From Mariniradius saccharolyticus AK6 (lineage in GTDB: Bacteria; Bacteroidota; Bacteroidia; Cytophagales; Cyclobacteriaceae): a DNA stretch of 64,000 nt. Where the stretch lies: NCBI RefSeq assembly GCF_000330725.2, contig NZ_AMZY02000011.1, positions 205,780 through 269,779 on the forward strand, written 5' to 3'. The notes beneath the pieces were generated by a model. It saw nothing but the letters and a program-made list of their open reading frames with translations, was not told where the DNA came from and made no database searches. Made by a program: the position numbers and the translations under genes. Shown piece by piece: positions 1 to 8,579 of the stretch (positions are counted from its first letter, which is position 1; every line of letters starts with the position of its first letter).

Positions 1-243
1 CTTTGAGCTCCCATTGATTTGAGGAATTTTCCAATTTGACTCGAAAATCGGATAGTAGTAAACCATCCATTTCTCAATCAAGAGGCCCATTGGAAAATGA
101 ACTCTATTGTCTTTAAATTCAATAAATGGGCTGTTTTCCTGAATGACGTCAATCGTTCCTCTTAGCAAGGCAAATTTGTAAGTGGTCGATTTACTATCGC
201 GCTCTATAATCTTACTGATATTCGAAAAAATCTCTTTATTCAT
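1..243 (-). CDS. N-terminal part of a hypothetical protein, cut by the window edge
   Basis: An ATG at 243 opens an uninterrupted minus-strand frame of 81 codons running off the window at base 1. The protein begins MNKEIFSNISKIIERDS and continues with YKFALLRGTID and FPMGLLIEKWMVYYYPIF. From memory this N-terminal pattern (an all-helical KFALLRxxID segment followed by LLIEKWxxYYxPI) occurs in Bacteroidota HNH- or restriction-endonuclease-like proteins. The catalytic part would lie outside the window, so the function is only suggested. It points away from the small gene at 305. Confidence 0.7.
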   Translation of the reverse strand, partial: MNKEIFSNISKIIERDSKSTTYKFALLRGTIDVIQENSPFIEFKDNRVHFPMGLLIEKWMVYYYPIFESNWKIPQINGSSK

Positions 244-304
244 GAATTTGCCACATTTAAAATTTTAATTGTAAATTATCAAAAAGTAACGAAACGAAAT
301 AGCT

Positions 305-535
305 ATGAAAGATTTATTCGGTAACACGAAGCCAATCCAAATCGAAATCGATGAATGGTGGTTCAACGGGAGGATCATTATAAGGCAAAGGGATTCAAGA
401 TTACCTAAATGGATATCTTTTGAAGACAATAATTCACGTTTTGTAGAAATCCACGGATCAAAAAAAGAGGCTATTTCGTTTGCGTTGCATAACCCATGCA
501 AAAACCCAAAAAATCTTGGTATCGACTATATCTAA
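305..535 (+). CDS. Small hypothetical protein (76 aa)
   Basis: Begins MKDLFGNTKP, followed by IEIDEWWFNGRIIIRQ. The protein is soluble with no signal peptide or membrane segment, and it is rich in aromatic residues. The start lies 61 bp from the divergent gene at 1-243, so the two may share a promoter region. The sequence looks like a genuine small Bacteroidota protein rather than a shadow frame, but no family was recognised. Confidence 0.55.
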   Translation: MKDLFGNTKPIQIEIDEWWFNGRIIIRQRDSRLPKWISFEDNNSRFVEIHGSKKEAISFALHNPCKNPKNLGIDYI

Positions 536-661
536 CCGCAAGTTGTGATTCCAAGATAACCCAAAATCTTAATCCTCGGAATCCCGATCGTAATTTTTTT
601 GATTCCATATATCTAATCTTCCCTATTTTCGATCTATGTGGATAACTCCCAAATCCATCCT

Positions 662-1411
662 TTACCCCCTCCCCAACAAACACACGCCTCCGTGTTCCGC
701 TAGCAGGTAGGGAGCGCCGTTTACCTTGCTGAAAAAGCGGAGGGAAAGGGCCCCTAAAATCACGCTATCGGAAGTGACCGCATCGCCAAAGTCCAAAACC
801 TGACTGCCAAAGTCCTCCGGTCCTTTGTCCAAGGGCATCAGCGGCAATCCCTTGGCTTTTGAATGTTTTGGCATCTTGCCTTCTCCTGCCATCACAATGC
901 CATGCACCCGCAGCCCATAGCAATCCGCTTCCAAACCCTTGGGGAAAATGGGTATCCCCGACAACTTCCCAAAACCAAATGCCAAATACCTGCCCTCCCC
1001 AAAAGACTCCATATCAGGCAAGCCCCCCAACATCCCCGCCACCGAGTCCTTTCCCAATTCAAGACCTTGGTAAAGCTGTCTGTCTCCCGCAGCAAACAGG
1101 CGCTCTCCCTTGCGGTGCAACTTATCGGTTTGGATTACCCGCTGCAGCAATGCGGTCAGTTTGGAATGTCCCAACTTATCCACATCCCGCAGCGAGGACC
1201 ACAGCGCCCTCCGGATAATGCCACTCGCCCGGGAGGCCCTTCCAAACTCCCTGCCCGCCCGACGCGAACCTTCAAACTCCTTGGCTGTTAAGAACCGCTT
1301 GCGACTTACCCCTCCCTTTTGCCTTGCGAGAAATTTCCCATTTGCATGCTGGTAAAAGGTGATGTTTCCCATGCTACCCGTCAAGGGGAACATTCCAACT
1401 TGTATGGCCAT
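662..1411 (-). CDS. Conserved hypothetical protein (249 aa), Bacteroidota-type
   Basis: The protein opens MAIQVGMFPLTGSMGNITFY, then reads GKFLARQKGGVSRKRFLT and FEGSRRAGREFG. An opening of G-x-x-G-x-x-T-F-Y, then a basic K/R-rich stretch and a FERTR-like motif, recurs in a Bacteroidota family of unknown function. No signal peptide or transmembrane segment is visible. The gene is visibly richer in G and C than the neighbouring intergenic DNA. It stands alone, followed on its 5' side by a 740-bp repeat-bearing gap. The function is unknown. Confidence 0.75.
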   Translation of the reverse strand: MAIQVGMFPLTGSMGNITFYQHANGKFLARQKGGVSRKRFLTAKEFEGSRRAGREFGRASRASGIIRRALWSSLRDVDKLGHSKLTALLQRVIQTDKLHRKGERLFAAGDRQLYQGLELGKDSVAGMLGGLPDMESFGEGRYLAFGFGKLSGIPIFPKGLEADCYGLRVHGIVMAGEGKMPKHSKAKGLPLMPLDKGPEDFGSQVLDFGDAVTSDSVILGALSLRFFSKVNGAPYLLAEHGGVCLLGRG

Positions 1412-2154
1412 AGCTATACCGATGATGTTAGGGGTGAAAGATAGGGATGTCGGGACGATGTGTCAATAGCCACCCGATGCCTGCCCGTCGTAACTCCGTG
1501 TTGTATGCGTATTGATACGGATTATGCGCTTTTTGCAGGGCATTTTTGCATGCTAACTGGGCAATTTGCCAGCTAAGGCTCTTTTTTTAGATCTCAAAAA
1601 TGAATCTATGGAAGGAAAGGAAATGTGGATAACTCTATTTACATATGACCACGAACGCTTCGCCCCTCTACTTCAAACTCATTTCAACGGTAGCCGAAGG
1701 TAATTCCTACAGATTGCTGAGTCATTCGTTTCCAACGAACAGCATCAAACCCCACAAACCAAAGATTCCCATCTGTGAAAATCTGCGTCATCTGTGGTTA
1801 ATACAAATAGACCACAGATTTCACAGATGAACACAGATAAAAAGTTATCTGGAGGTTGCACCTTCGGATTCTTGGGTCATTCGTTTACAACGAACAGAAA
1901 CACTCCACTTTTTCTAAATATCCCATCTGTGAAAATCTGCGTCATCTGTGGTTAATATAAATAGACCACAGATTTCACAGATGAACACAGATAATATATG
2001 TGGATAACTTTCAAATCGCAGCCTGGATTGTATTTCGCGCTCATTTTTAGCCCAGTCGCAAAAAAATTTCCCTCCAAAGCATTGGAGGGAAATTCAGCGT
2101 TTATCCACATAGATTCATGACCAGACTACAGTCCGACAGGGACTTGCAGCAGCG
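1412..2154. repeat. Intergenic CACAGAT/ATCTGTG repeat cluster 1
   Basis: This gene-free stretch holds two long imperfect palindromes, at 1771-1840 and 1925-1994. Each has a left arm made of three ATCTG(T/C)G words and a right arm made of the complementary CACAGAT words, around a short A/T-rich centre. The spacer between them contains TCATTCGTTT and AACGAACAG, which also recur in the other clusters. Exact TTATCCACA/TGTGGATAA nonamers lie at 1624-1632, 1999-2007 and 2101-2109. A short open frame at 1645-1830 runs through the repeat and is not a gene. Confidence 0.85.
2067..2092 (-). terminator. Intrinsic terminator of the permease-peptidase gene
   Basis: Perfect 11-bp arms TTTCCCTCCAA (2067-2077) and TTGGAGGGAAA (2082-2092) enclose a 4-nt loop. 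Read on the minus strand the hairpin is followed by a run of Ts, complementary to the A run at about 2060-2066. It lies 63 bp beyond the stop codon at 2155. The same hairpin core and downstream bases recur at 8481-8512. Confidence 0.8.
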
Positions 2155-5100
2155 CTAATTGACACTCACATTCAACACGTTGTCGTCAGGAATACGGTCG
2201 ACCAGTTTGTTGTAGGGGTCGATTCCAGCCTTGGTCGGAACCCCTCCTTTGACACGGATTTGAAGGGTTGTCTCGCCAGGTTTGATCTTGTGCTTTTGAA
2301 TATACAGGGGATTGGTGCGGTTACGTCCGTTTTCGTCCTTATCCTCGGCTGCAAATATCCCTACATCCACAAAATCCCCTTCGTACACCGCGGGCGTTTC
2401 CCTTCCCAAGCTATCCGCGTACACTTTTTGGGAGTTTAAGGTAAATGTGACCAAGTACTCATCATCCCCGACTTTCTCGGCCTTGGCTTCCTTGGCCCTG
2501 TTTTCGTACAAAGTAATCTTGTGCCAGGTATCATCCAAGAAATAATGCATCGAATCCGGCGTGTACTTCGTCAGGTGCCGCAGCAGGTCTGAACTTCCCG
2601 CAAAAGGCGGCGTCTCCTTTAGCCCAAATTCAGCGACAAAATCCTTCAGCGCGGCGTCCATCTTATCGTCTCCGATGTAATCCCGCAAGGCATACAGCAC
2701 CAAGGCACCCTTTTGGTACCAGATATATCCCCTGTCCGCATTGATAAAGGCATTTTCCTTTTTGCTTTCCCCTGACCTTCCTGACAGATACCTGTCCAAT
2801 TCATCTTTGAGGAAGCGCTTCATATTGTCGCGACCATAGGCCCTTTCGGTCAGGATAAGCGCGGAATACTCCGCCAAAGCTTCCGAAATCAAATTAGACC
2901 CTCGGGTATAATTGGGCGGAACCTGATGCCCCCACCATTGGTGGGCGAGTTCGTGGGCAGTGACAAAATAGACATAGTCAAAGCTGTTGGGATCGCTGAA
3001 ATCCGCAACCCAGCCAAAACTCTCGGAAAAAGGCACCGTGTTGGGGAAAGACTGCGCAAAGCCCGCATACCTCGGGAACTCCAAAATCCGCATTTGCCTA
3101 AACTGGAAGGGGCTATATTTTTCTGAAAAATAGCTCAAACCGTCTTTGTAAGCCGCCAGAAACCTGTCCAAATTGTAGGTATGCCGCGGATGATGGTAGA
3201 TTTCTATTGCCACTTCCTTTCCGTCAGGCAGCTGGGCTTTGTCCAAGAGTACATCGTATTTGGCAGAAACGACCGAAAAGAAGTACTGTATCGGCGTGTC
3301 CTGTTTGTAGTGAAAATAGCGTCTGCCATTTTCGGTCCACTCTTTTTGGAGGTATCCAGGTACTACTGCTATCTGGTCCGCTGACGTGCTGACGATAGCC
3401 TCAAACCTCACAAAATCCGCATCTTGGGAGAAGAGGAGATTCCGCAAGCCAAATGGGTCATCATGCGGGGGCAGGTCCGTGTCCTTGGGCTTCAGCCCGT
3501 ATTTTTTTCTGGTCTCATCCGAACTCAACTCCAGATTGTCGGAATATCCGAAACTAGGCAGAAATGCACTGGTAAACGTACCGTTGTGCACCAAGTCCCT
3601 TCCATAGCCCGAGTTTGGAAAACCCTTGTTCAACTGACTGGCAATCAATTGTATCTGAAGCGTATCGCCTGGCTGCATCGCCTTGGGCAAGGCCAGGATT
3701 TTGTACCAGTGCCTTTCCTCAAAGGAACCGAAGATATCAAACGCCCGCTTGTCATATTTCAAGGGAAACCGATATTCCAGCGTATCCCCAGCATGCAAAA
3801 CGACAAAATTACTCAGCGAGGATTCCTGCATATGGAGCGAATCAATGACCGCATCAGTCTTGTTGACAATCGTCAAATCCAGGGTGAAAAAGGCATTGCG
3901 CTCTTCGGGATAGACGTCAGCTTTTAGGAAAGCTGCCACCACCTTGGGTTGGGGGATGCGTTGATATTGCTTCAACTGCTTTTCATATTCCGCGGAGCGC
4001 TTTTCCCCTTCCCGGATGGTGAGGTATCCATTTTTATAGACCACCGACTGATAGATGTAGGCACCCGAACCAAATGCCACCAACAAGCAGACCATGGCTA
4101 CAGCGATGGCCGGACTCTTCAAGCGGGATTTGGCTGTTTTCCACCTGCTGCTGAAGTTGGTCTCAGAACCCCTCACGAAGAAGATGCTGAAGACCAACAC
4201 CAAAAACAAGCCAAATGCCGTCCAGTAAAGGTTGAACCAAAACAATGACTCGGCAAAATGTCCAAGCCCGTTCATATCGGACCAAAGATAGGAGGGCTTG
4301 TAGGAGAATTTGAACAGGGTAAAGTTGGCCTTCGCCAAGTCCAATACCTGACCAATCACTACCCAAATCGCAATGCTAGCCGCGTGTCCCGCAAACTTAT
4401 TGTTGAAAACCATATGGACCGCAAACACCAGCATGACCATTTGGAGGTAATCAAAGTAAGTTATCAACAAACTATCGATCAGATAGATATGCAGGTCATA
4501 TTGGAAATAACCCTTCAGCGTCTGTACCAAAAGGCCCACCGGAATCGGAATCACTGCCAATATCAGCGTGACAAAAGCCATGGCCAGAAACTTGGAACTC
4601 AGCATGACACCATCCTTCACGGGGAATGTATCACTGATGATGGCATAGCCCGAGGCTTGGCTGCGGTGGATGGACTCTCCTGTAAAGAATACGATGATGA
4701 TGAATACAAATAGGTTGTAATCAAAGCCCTTGAACTCCATCAGGAAAGTGGTCACGGGAAAGTTGGAAACACTGTAAAGCGTAGACCCGATCCAGAAATC
4801 CAACACCAAAAAGATGAAGCCGCCCAAGAGAATTGATCTGAAGTAGATGTCCTTGACGATATTGTTGACCTCGATTCCGGTCAAAGCCTTCAAGCTTAAC
4901 CATTGGTATTTGTTGGAGAAATCGGTCAACACCTTTGCCAAGCCTCCTGTCGGATAGGTTTCCGCTTCGGCCTGCTTTTTATTGGATTTGATCCTTTCTT
5001 GGAAGAAATAGGTAAAGGAAAACCGCCAATACGCAGCCGCAAAAAAACCCAAGCCAACCAAAGACCAAATGATCCGATTGAGCAAGAGATTGCCTTTCAA

Positions 5101-5811
5101 TGGCAAAATGAAGGTGTTCTTTTCAAATGGCGTCAGGTACCGCGTCTCGTAATTGAAAGTATTCAGCGCAAAAGGATCGAGCAATTGTACAAGATCCTTG
5201 TTTTCGATGTCCTGGGCCAGAAAGTTGGAAAGCAAATAGGCGATAAACAGGACTATTCCACCCGAATAGATCGACTTGATGTTGCGGGTAAAAATAATCA
5301 GGGCGAAGAAAAGCGTACCCGCAATCCACATGTTGGGCAGGACGAGCGTCAACCAGGGATGTGTATAGAACTTCAAGACGTGCGGTCCGTACCGTTCCGC
5401 ATCAGTCCAGCCTGTAGCAGCACCAACGATACAGCCCAAGTAAATCCCCAGCATGACGGCCGAGGTGATTGCCAACAATACCACAAATGAACCCCAGAAT
5501 CGACCCATAAAATACGCTCCTTTGGACAGCGGGTAACTGAACATGAAGCTTCCGGTCTTGTGTTCCAAATCCCGGTAAATCGGGACACCCAGGATGGCCG
5601 ATGCCAGCAATATTCCAAAAATGGAAATGATGGACTGAAGTTGGGCGATGACGTAGGGTGAATTGTGGGAAACTTTGTCCGAGGCAGGCGTAAATCCCCC
5701 ACCAAAAAGGACGAATGCGATCACAAACAACATCCCAAAGTAGATGTATGTCGCCGGCCTTGAAAGCCGATAGCGGATTTCAAACTTGAAAACGTTCCAA
5801 AAATCCTGCAT
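2155..5811 (-). CDS. ABC-2 type permease fused to an M1-family metallopeptidase
   Basis: A 1218-residue protein with two parts. The first roughly 590 residues form an ABC-2 type permease with two clusters of transmembrane helices, starting FEIRYRLSRPATYIYFGMLF. The rest is a large extracytoplasmic domain carrying the gluzincin zinc site HELAH at about residue 950, followed 18 residues on by the third ligand in SEALAEY, as in M1 aminopeptidases. The gene follows its ATPase (5815-6702) with a 3-base gap, so both should form one transporter. Fused permease-M1 proteins are known in Bacteroidota. Their substrate is not established, and nothing here identifies one. Confidence 0.93.
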   Translation of the reverse strand: MQDFWNVFKFEIRYRLSRPATYIYFGMLFVIAFVLFGGGFTPASDKVSHNSPYVIAQLQSIISIFGILLASAILGVPIYRDLEHKTGSFMFSYPLSKGAYFMGRFWGSFVVLLAITSAVMLGIYLGCIVGAATGWTDAERYGPHVLKFYTHPWLTLVLPNMWIAGTLFFALIIFTRNIKSIYSGGIVLFIAYLLSNFLAQDIENKDLVQLLDPFALNTFNYETRYLTPFEKNTFILPLKGNLLLNRIIWSLVGLGFFAAAYWRFSFTYFFQERIKSNKKQAEAETYPTGGLAKVLTDFSNKYQWLSLKALTGIEVNNIVKDIYFRSILLGGFIFLVLDFWIGSTLYSVSNFPVTTFLMEFKGFDYNLFVFIIIVFFTGESIHRSQASGYAIISDTFPVKDGVMLSSKFLAMAFVTLILAVIPIPVGLLVQTLKGYFQYDLHIYLIDSLLITYFDYLQMVMLVFAVHMVFNNKFAGHAASIAIWVVIGQVLDLAKANFTLFKFSYKPSYLWSDMNGLGHFAESLFWFNLYWTAFGLFLVLVFSIFFVRGSETNFSSRWKTAKSRLKSPAIAVAMVCLLVAFGSGAYIYQSVVYKNGYLTIREGEKRSAEYEKQLKQYQRIPQPKVVAAFLKADVYPEERNAFFTLDLTIVNKTDAVIDSLHMQESSLSNFVVLHAGDTLEYRFPLKYDKRAFDIFGSFEERHWYKILALPKAMQPGDTLQIQLIASQLNKGFPNSGYGRDLVHNGTFTSAFLPSFGYSDNLELSSDETRKKYGLKPKDTDLPPHDDPFGLRNLLFSQDADFVRFEAIVSTSADQIAVVPGYLQKEWTENGRRYFHYKQDTPIQYFFSVVSAKYDVLLDKAQLPDGKEVAIEIYHHPRHTYNLDRFLAAYKDGLSYFSEKYSPFQFRQMRILEFPRYAGFAQSFPNTVPFSESFGWVADFSDPNSFDYVYFVTAHELAHQWWGHQVPPNYTRGSNLISEALAEYSALILTERAYGRDNMKRFLKDELDRYLSGRSGESKKENAFINADRGYIWYQKGALVLYALRDYIGDDKMDAALKDFVAEFGLKETPPFAGSSDLLRHLTKYTPDSMHYFLDDTWHKITLYENRAKEAKAEKVGDDEYLVTFTLNSQKVYADSLGRETPAVYEGDFVDVGIFAAEDKDENGRNRTNPLYIQKHKIKPGETTLQIRVKGGVPTKAGIDPYNKLVDRIPDDNVLNVSVN

Positions 5812-5814
5812 GGC

Positions 5815-6702
5815 TTAGAGGGTTATTGGGTCTACTTTTTGAGAAATATAGCTGAAGTATACATCCTCCAAATTGGCAGGTACCGGCACAAAACCGTTTC
5901 CCGGGTCGGATTCGCTTTTGATCCGCAGGCTCAATTTTCCTTCTTTCAATTGCGTGGCAATCAAATTGTAATTGCCTTTATATTCAGAAAGTGCGGCCTT
6001 CTCGATACTCTTCTGAAAAATCTGCCCCTGGAGTTCGGCGATGCCATCAGAGGGCTTGCCCTGCATGAGTACTTCGCCTTTGCAGATGATCGCCATGTTG
6101 GAACACAGCGTACTCACGTCTTCGACGATATGGGTCGAAAGGATCACAATCGTATTTTCCCCCAATTCGCTGAGCAAGTTGTAGAAACGGTTTCTTTCCG
6201 AAGGGTCCAAGCCTGCCGTCGGTTCGTCCACGATGATCAATGAGGGATTTCCAGCCAAAGCCTGTGCAATGCCAAAGCGCTGCCGCATCCCACCCGAAAA
6301 AGTACCCAGCGCTTTTTTTCGGTCTTTAAAGAGGTTCACCTTCTGCAACAGCGTACCTACCAACTCTTTCCTTTCCGACTTGTGGATAACTCCCTTCATC
6401 TGGGCGATATGGTCGAGCATCACTTCGGCGGAAATCCTTGGATAGAGGCCAAAATCCTGGGGGAGATAGCCGAGTCTTTCACGCACTTTTTGTTTTTCAT
6501 GAAGTACGTCGATTCCGTCCAGGGTGATGCTACCTCCGTCGGCATCCTGTAGCGTCGCAATGGTGCGCATCAGGGTGGATTTCCCGGCGCCGTTTGGACC
6601 GAGCAGTCCAAACATCCCCTGCTTGATGTGCAGAGAGATGTCGTTCAGGGCGGTGACGCCATTCGGGTAAGTTTTGGATAGATTTTGAATGATCAATTCC
6701 AT
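5815..6702 (-). CDS. ABC transporter ATP-binding protein
   Basis: A 295-residue nucleotide-binding subunit. Visible motifs are the Walker A box GPNGAGKST near residue 37, the signature FSGGMRQR near residue 137, and the Walker B box LIIVDEPTAGLD just after it. An in-frame opening extends 52 codons further upstream, but the ATG at 6702 (MELIIQNLSKTYPNG) is the normal start for this fold and the extra residues look non-coding. It is the first gene of a two-gene operon with the permease-peptidase fusion. It probably powers that permease. Confidence 0.93.
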   Translation of the reverse strand: MELIIQNLSKTYPNGVTALNDISLHIKQGMFGLLGPNGAGKSTLMRTIATLQDADGGSITLDGIDVLHEKQKVRERLGYLPQDFGLYPRISAEVMLDHIAQMKGVIHKSERKELVGTLLQKVNLFKDRKKALGTFSGGMRQRFGIAQALAGNPSLIIVDEPTAGLDPSERNRFYNLLSELGENTIVILSTHIVEDVSTLCSNMAIICKGEVLMQGKPSDGIAELQGQIFQKSIEKAALSEYKGNYNLIATQLKEGKLSLRIKSESDPGNGFVPVPANLEDVYFSYISQKVDPITL

Positions 6703-7342
6703 GTGTTGGTGGTTTAGAAAGTATGAGTAAAGAATTATAAAAGATAGGCACAATTGGCAGAAAAAGGAAAAACTCCAGAAAACTGATCGGGTGTTTATCC
6801 CCTTTATCCTGCATTCAAAAACAACCGCTGCGCTTGCGGAGGCTAAAGAAGGCAACAACGAAAAAAATCAAACCTCACACTTCAAAGATTCCCATCTGTG
6901 GAAATCTGTGTCATTTGGGGCTAAAAATATAATGCCACAGATAGTGCAGATGGACGCAGATAATCACTTTTTCCGAAGGTTATACTATCGCATTGCTTAG
7001 TCATTCGTTTCCAACGAATAGAACCAAACCGCTTTCATTGATGAATCCAATCTGTGAAAATCTGCGTCATCTGTGGTAAAATAAATAGACTACAGATCGC
7101 ACAGATGGACACAGATAAATATATTATCAGAGGGTAATTCAATCGGATTCTTGGGTCATTCGTTTCCAATGAAATGAATCCAATCTGTGGAAATCTGTGC
7201 CATCTGTGGTATAAATCAATGATCCACAGATCCCACAAATGGACGCAAATAAACTTGACTGTCGAGATGTGATTTCGTCAATAGCCGTGTTTAGTCGACT
7301 AAAATTGAATAAGTAAAATTTCGTGTTTTACCTTTAGTCTAG
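6703..7342. repeat. CACAGAT repeat cluster 2, left half
   Basis: Three palindromic units lie at 6894-6963, 7050-7118 and 7183-7251, separated by spacers that share CATTCGTTTCCAA. The units point the same way and differ by point changes. They lie upstream of the GxxExxY gene at 7343. No gene was recognised in the stretch; short open frames across the units are by-products of the repeat. Confidence 0.85.
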
Positions 7343-7738
7343 ATGGAAAACACGAACATTTTAACAAAAGCAATAATTGGCAAGGCCTTTCGAGTATCGA
7401 ATACTTTGGGACCGGGATTCATGGAAAAGGTTTATGAAAATGCCTTGGTCTATGAACTAAGAAAAAGCGGTTTCTTGGTCTATCAACAATATGAGTTAAA
7501 AGTCCATTATGAAGATGTTGAAGTAGGGACATTTTTTGCTGACATGGTTGTCGAAAACAAAGTTTTAGTAGAACTGAAAGCTGTAAAGGACTTGGAGGAT
7601 ATACATCTAGCTCAAGTGCTTCATTACCTAAAGGCATGCAAATTTCAACTCGGTTTACTCATCAATTTTGGGACACCCGCTATTCAGATCAAAAGGATCG
7701 CGAATGGATTTTTGGTCGATTCAAACACAACAAAATAG
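7343..7738 (+). CDS. GxxExxY protein (PDDEXK-like fold)
   Basis: A 131-residue protein. The family signature is visible as GFMEKVYENAL near residues 27-37. A nuclease-like core follows, with FFADMVV near residue 72 and VLVELKAV near residue 80, matching the D...ExK spacing of PDDEXK enzymes. From family knowledge (PF13366/TIGR04256) these proteins are predicted nucleases of unknown role. The gene lies alone inside the largest CACAGAT repeat cluster, with repeat units directly on both sides, which suggests an association between the protein and the repeat. Confidence 0.88.
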   Translation: MENTNILTKAIIGKAFRVSNTLGPGFMEKVYENALVYELRKSGFLVYQQYELKVHYEDVEVGTFFADMVVENKVLVELKAVKDLEDIHLAQVLHYLKACKFQLGLLINFGTPAIQIKRIANGFLVDSNTTK

Positions 7739-8579
7739 TCAAATAGGGTAAAAATAGATAAACCACAGATCGCACAGATGGGCGCAGATAAGTTCCTTAT
7801 CCAAAGGGTATACCATCGAATTCATGGATCATTCGTTTCCAACGAAATGAATCCAATCTGTGAAAATCTGTGTCATCTGTGGTAAAAATCAATGAACCAC
7901 AGATACCGCAGATGGACACAGATAAATTCGTTTTTCTAAGCCTACACTTAATGATTCCTATTTCAAACCTTTCCAACAAATAGAATGCACCACACTACTT
8001 TATTTCTTCCCATCTGTGGAAATCTGTGTCATCTGTGGTATAAATCAATGAACCACAGATACCGCAGATGGACACAGATAAATTCGTTTTTCTAAGCCTA
8101 CACTTAATGATTCCTATGTCATACATTTCCAACAAATAGAATGCACCACACTACTTTATTTCTTCCCATCTGTGGAAATCTGTGTCATCTGTGGTAAAAA
8201 TCAATGAACCACAGATCGCACAGATGGACTCAGATAAATAATTAATCCGAAGGTCATACCATCGGATTCACGGGTCATTCGTTTCCAATGAAATGAATCC
8301 AATCTGTGTCATCTGCGGTAAAATAAATAAACCACAGATAGAGCAGATGAACACAGATGATTTATGTGGATAACTCTTTTAAAACAAGAATTTGCAAACG
8401 TTTCGGCAGGAAATTCAACCCCAGCATTTCAAAGAATCCCTTCTTTGAAAATCTGTGTCATTCGTGGCTAAAAACAATAATTCCCTCCAAAACAATCATG
8501 CCTTGGAGGGAAATTCAGCTACTTATCCACAAATGGCTAAGCTGCACCTGTCTCAAATCTCCTATCTCACCTCTCGAAT
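7739..8579. repeat. CACAGAT repeat cluster 2, right half
   Basis: Contains a right half-unit (7761-7790), full units at 7856-7925, 8012-8081 and 8168-8238, a unit with a short left arm at 8302-8359 and a decayed left half at about 8439-8471. The stretch from about 7868 to 8200 is a tandem duplication with a period of 156 bp. Exact DnaA-box-like nonamers lie at 8365-8373 and 8523-8531. No gene was recognised. Confidence 0.85.
8481..8512 (-). terminator. Hairpin downstream of the S9 peptidase gene
   Basis: The arms TTCCCTCCAA (8481-8490) and TTGGAGGGAA (8503-8512) are a second copy of the hairpin at 2067-2092, with a longer 12-nt loop. On the minus strand it is followed by AATTATTGTTTTT, a weaker T tract. 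It lies 68 bp beyond the stop codon of the gene at 8580 and probably ends its transcript. Confidence 0.6.

Noticed and set aside
1645..1830. Short open frame with a regular-looking protein
   Set aside because: It reads through the palindromic repeat; the same pseudo-peptides appear at every repeat unit in the window.
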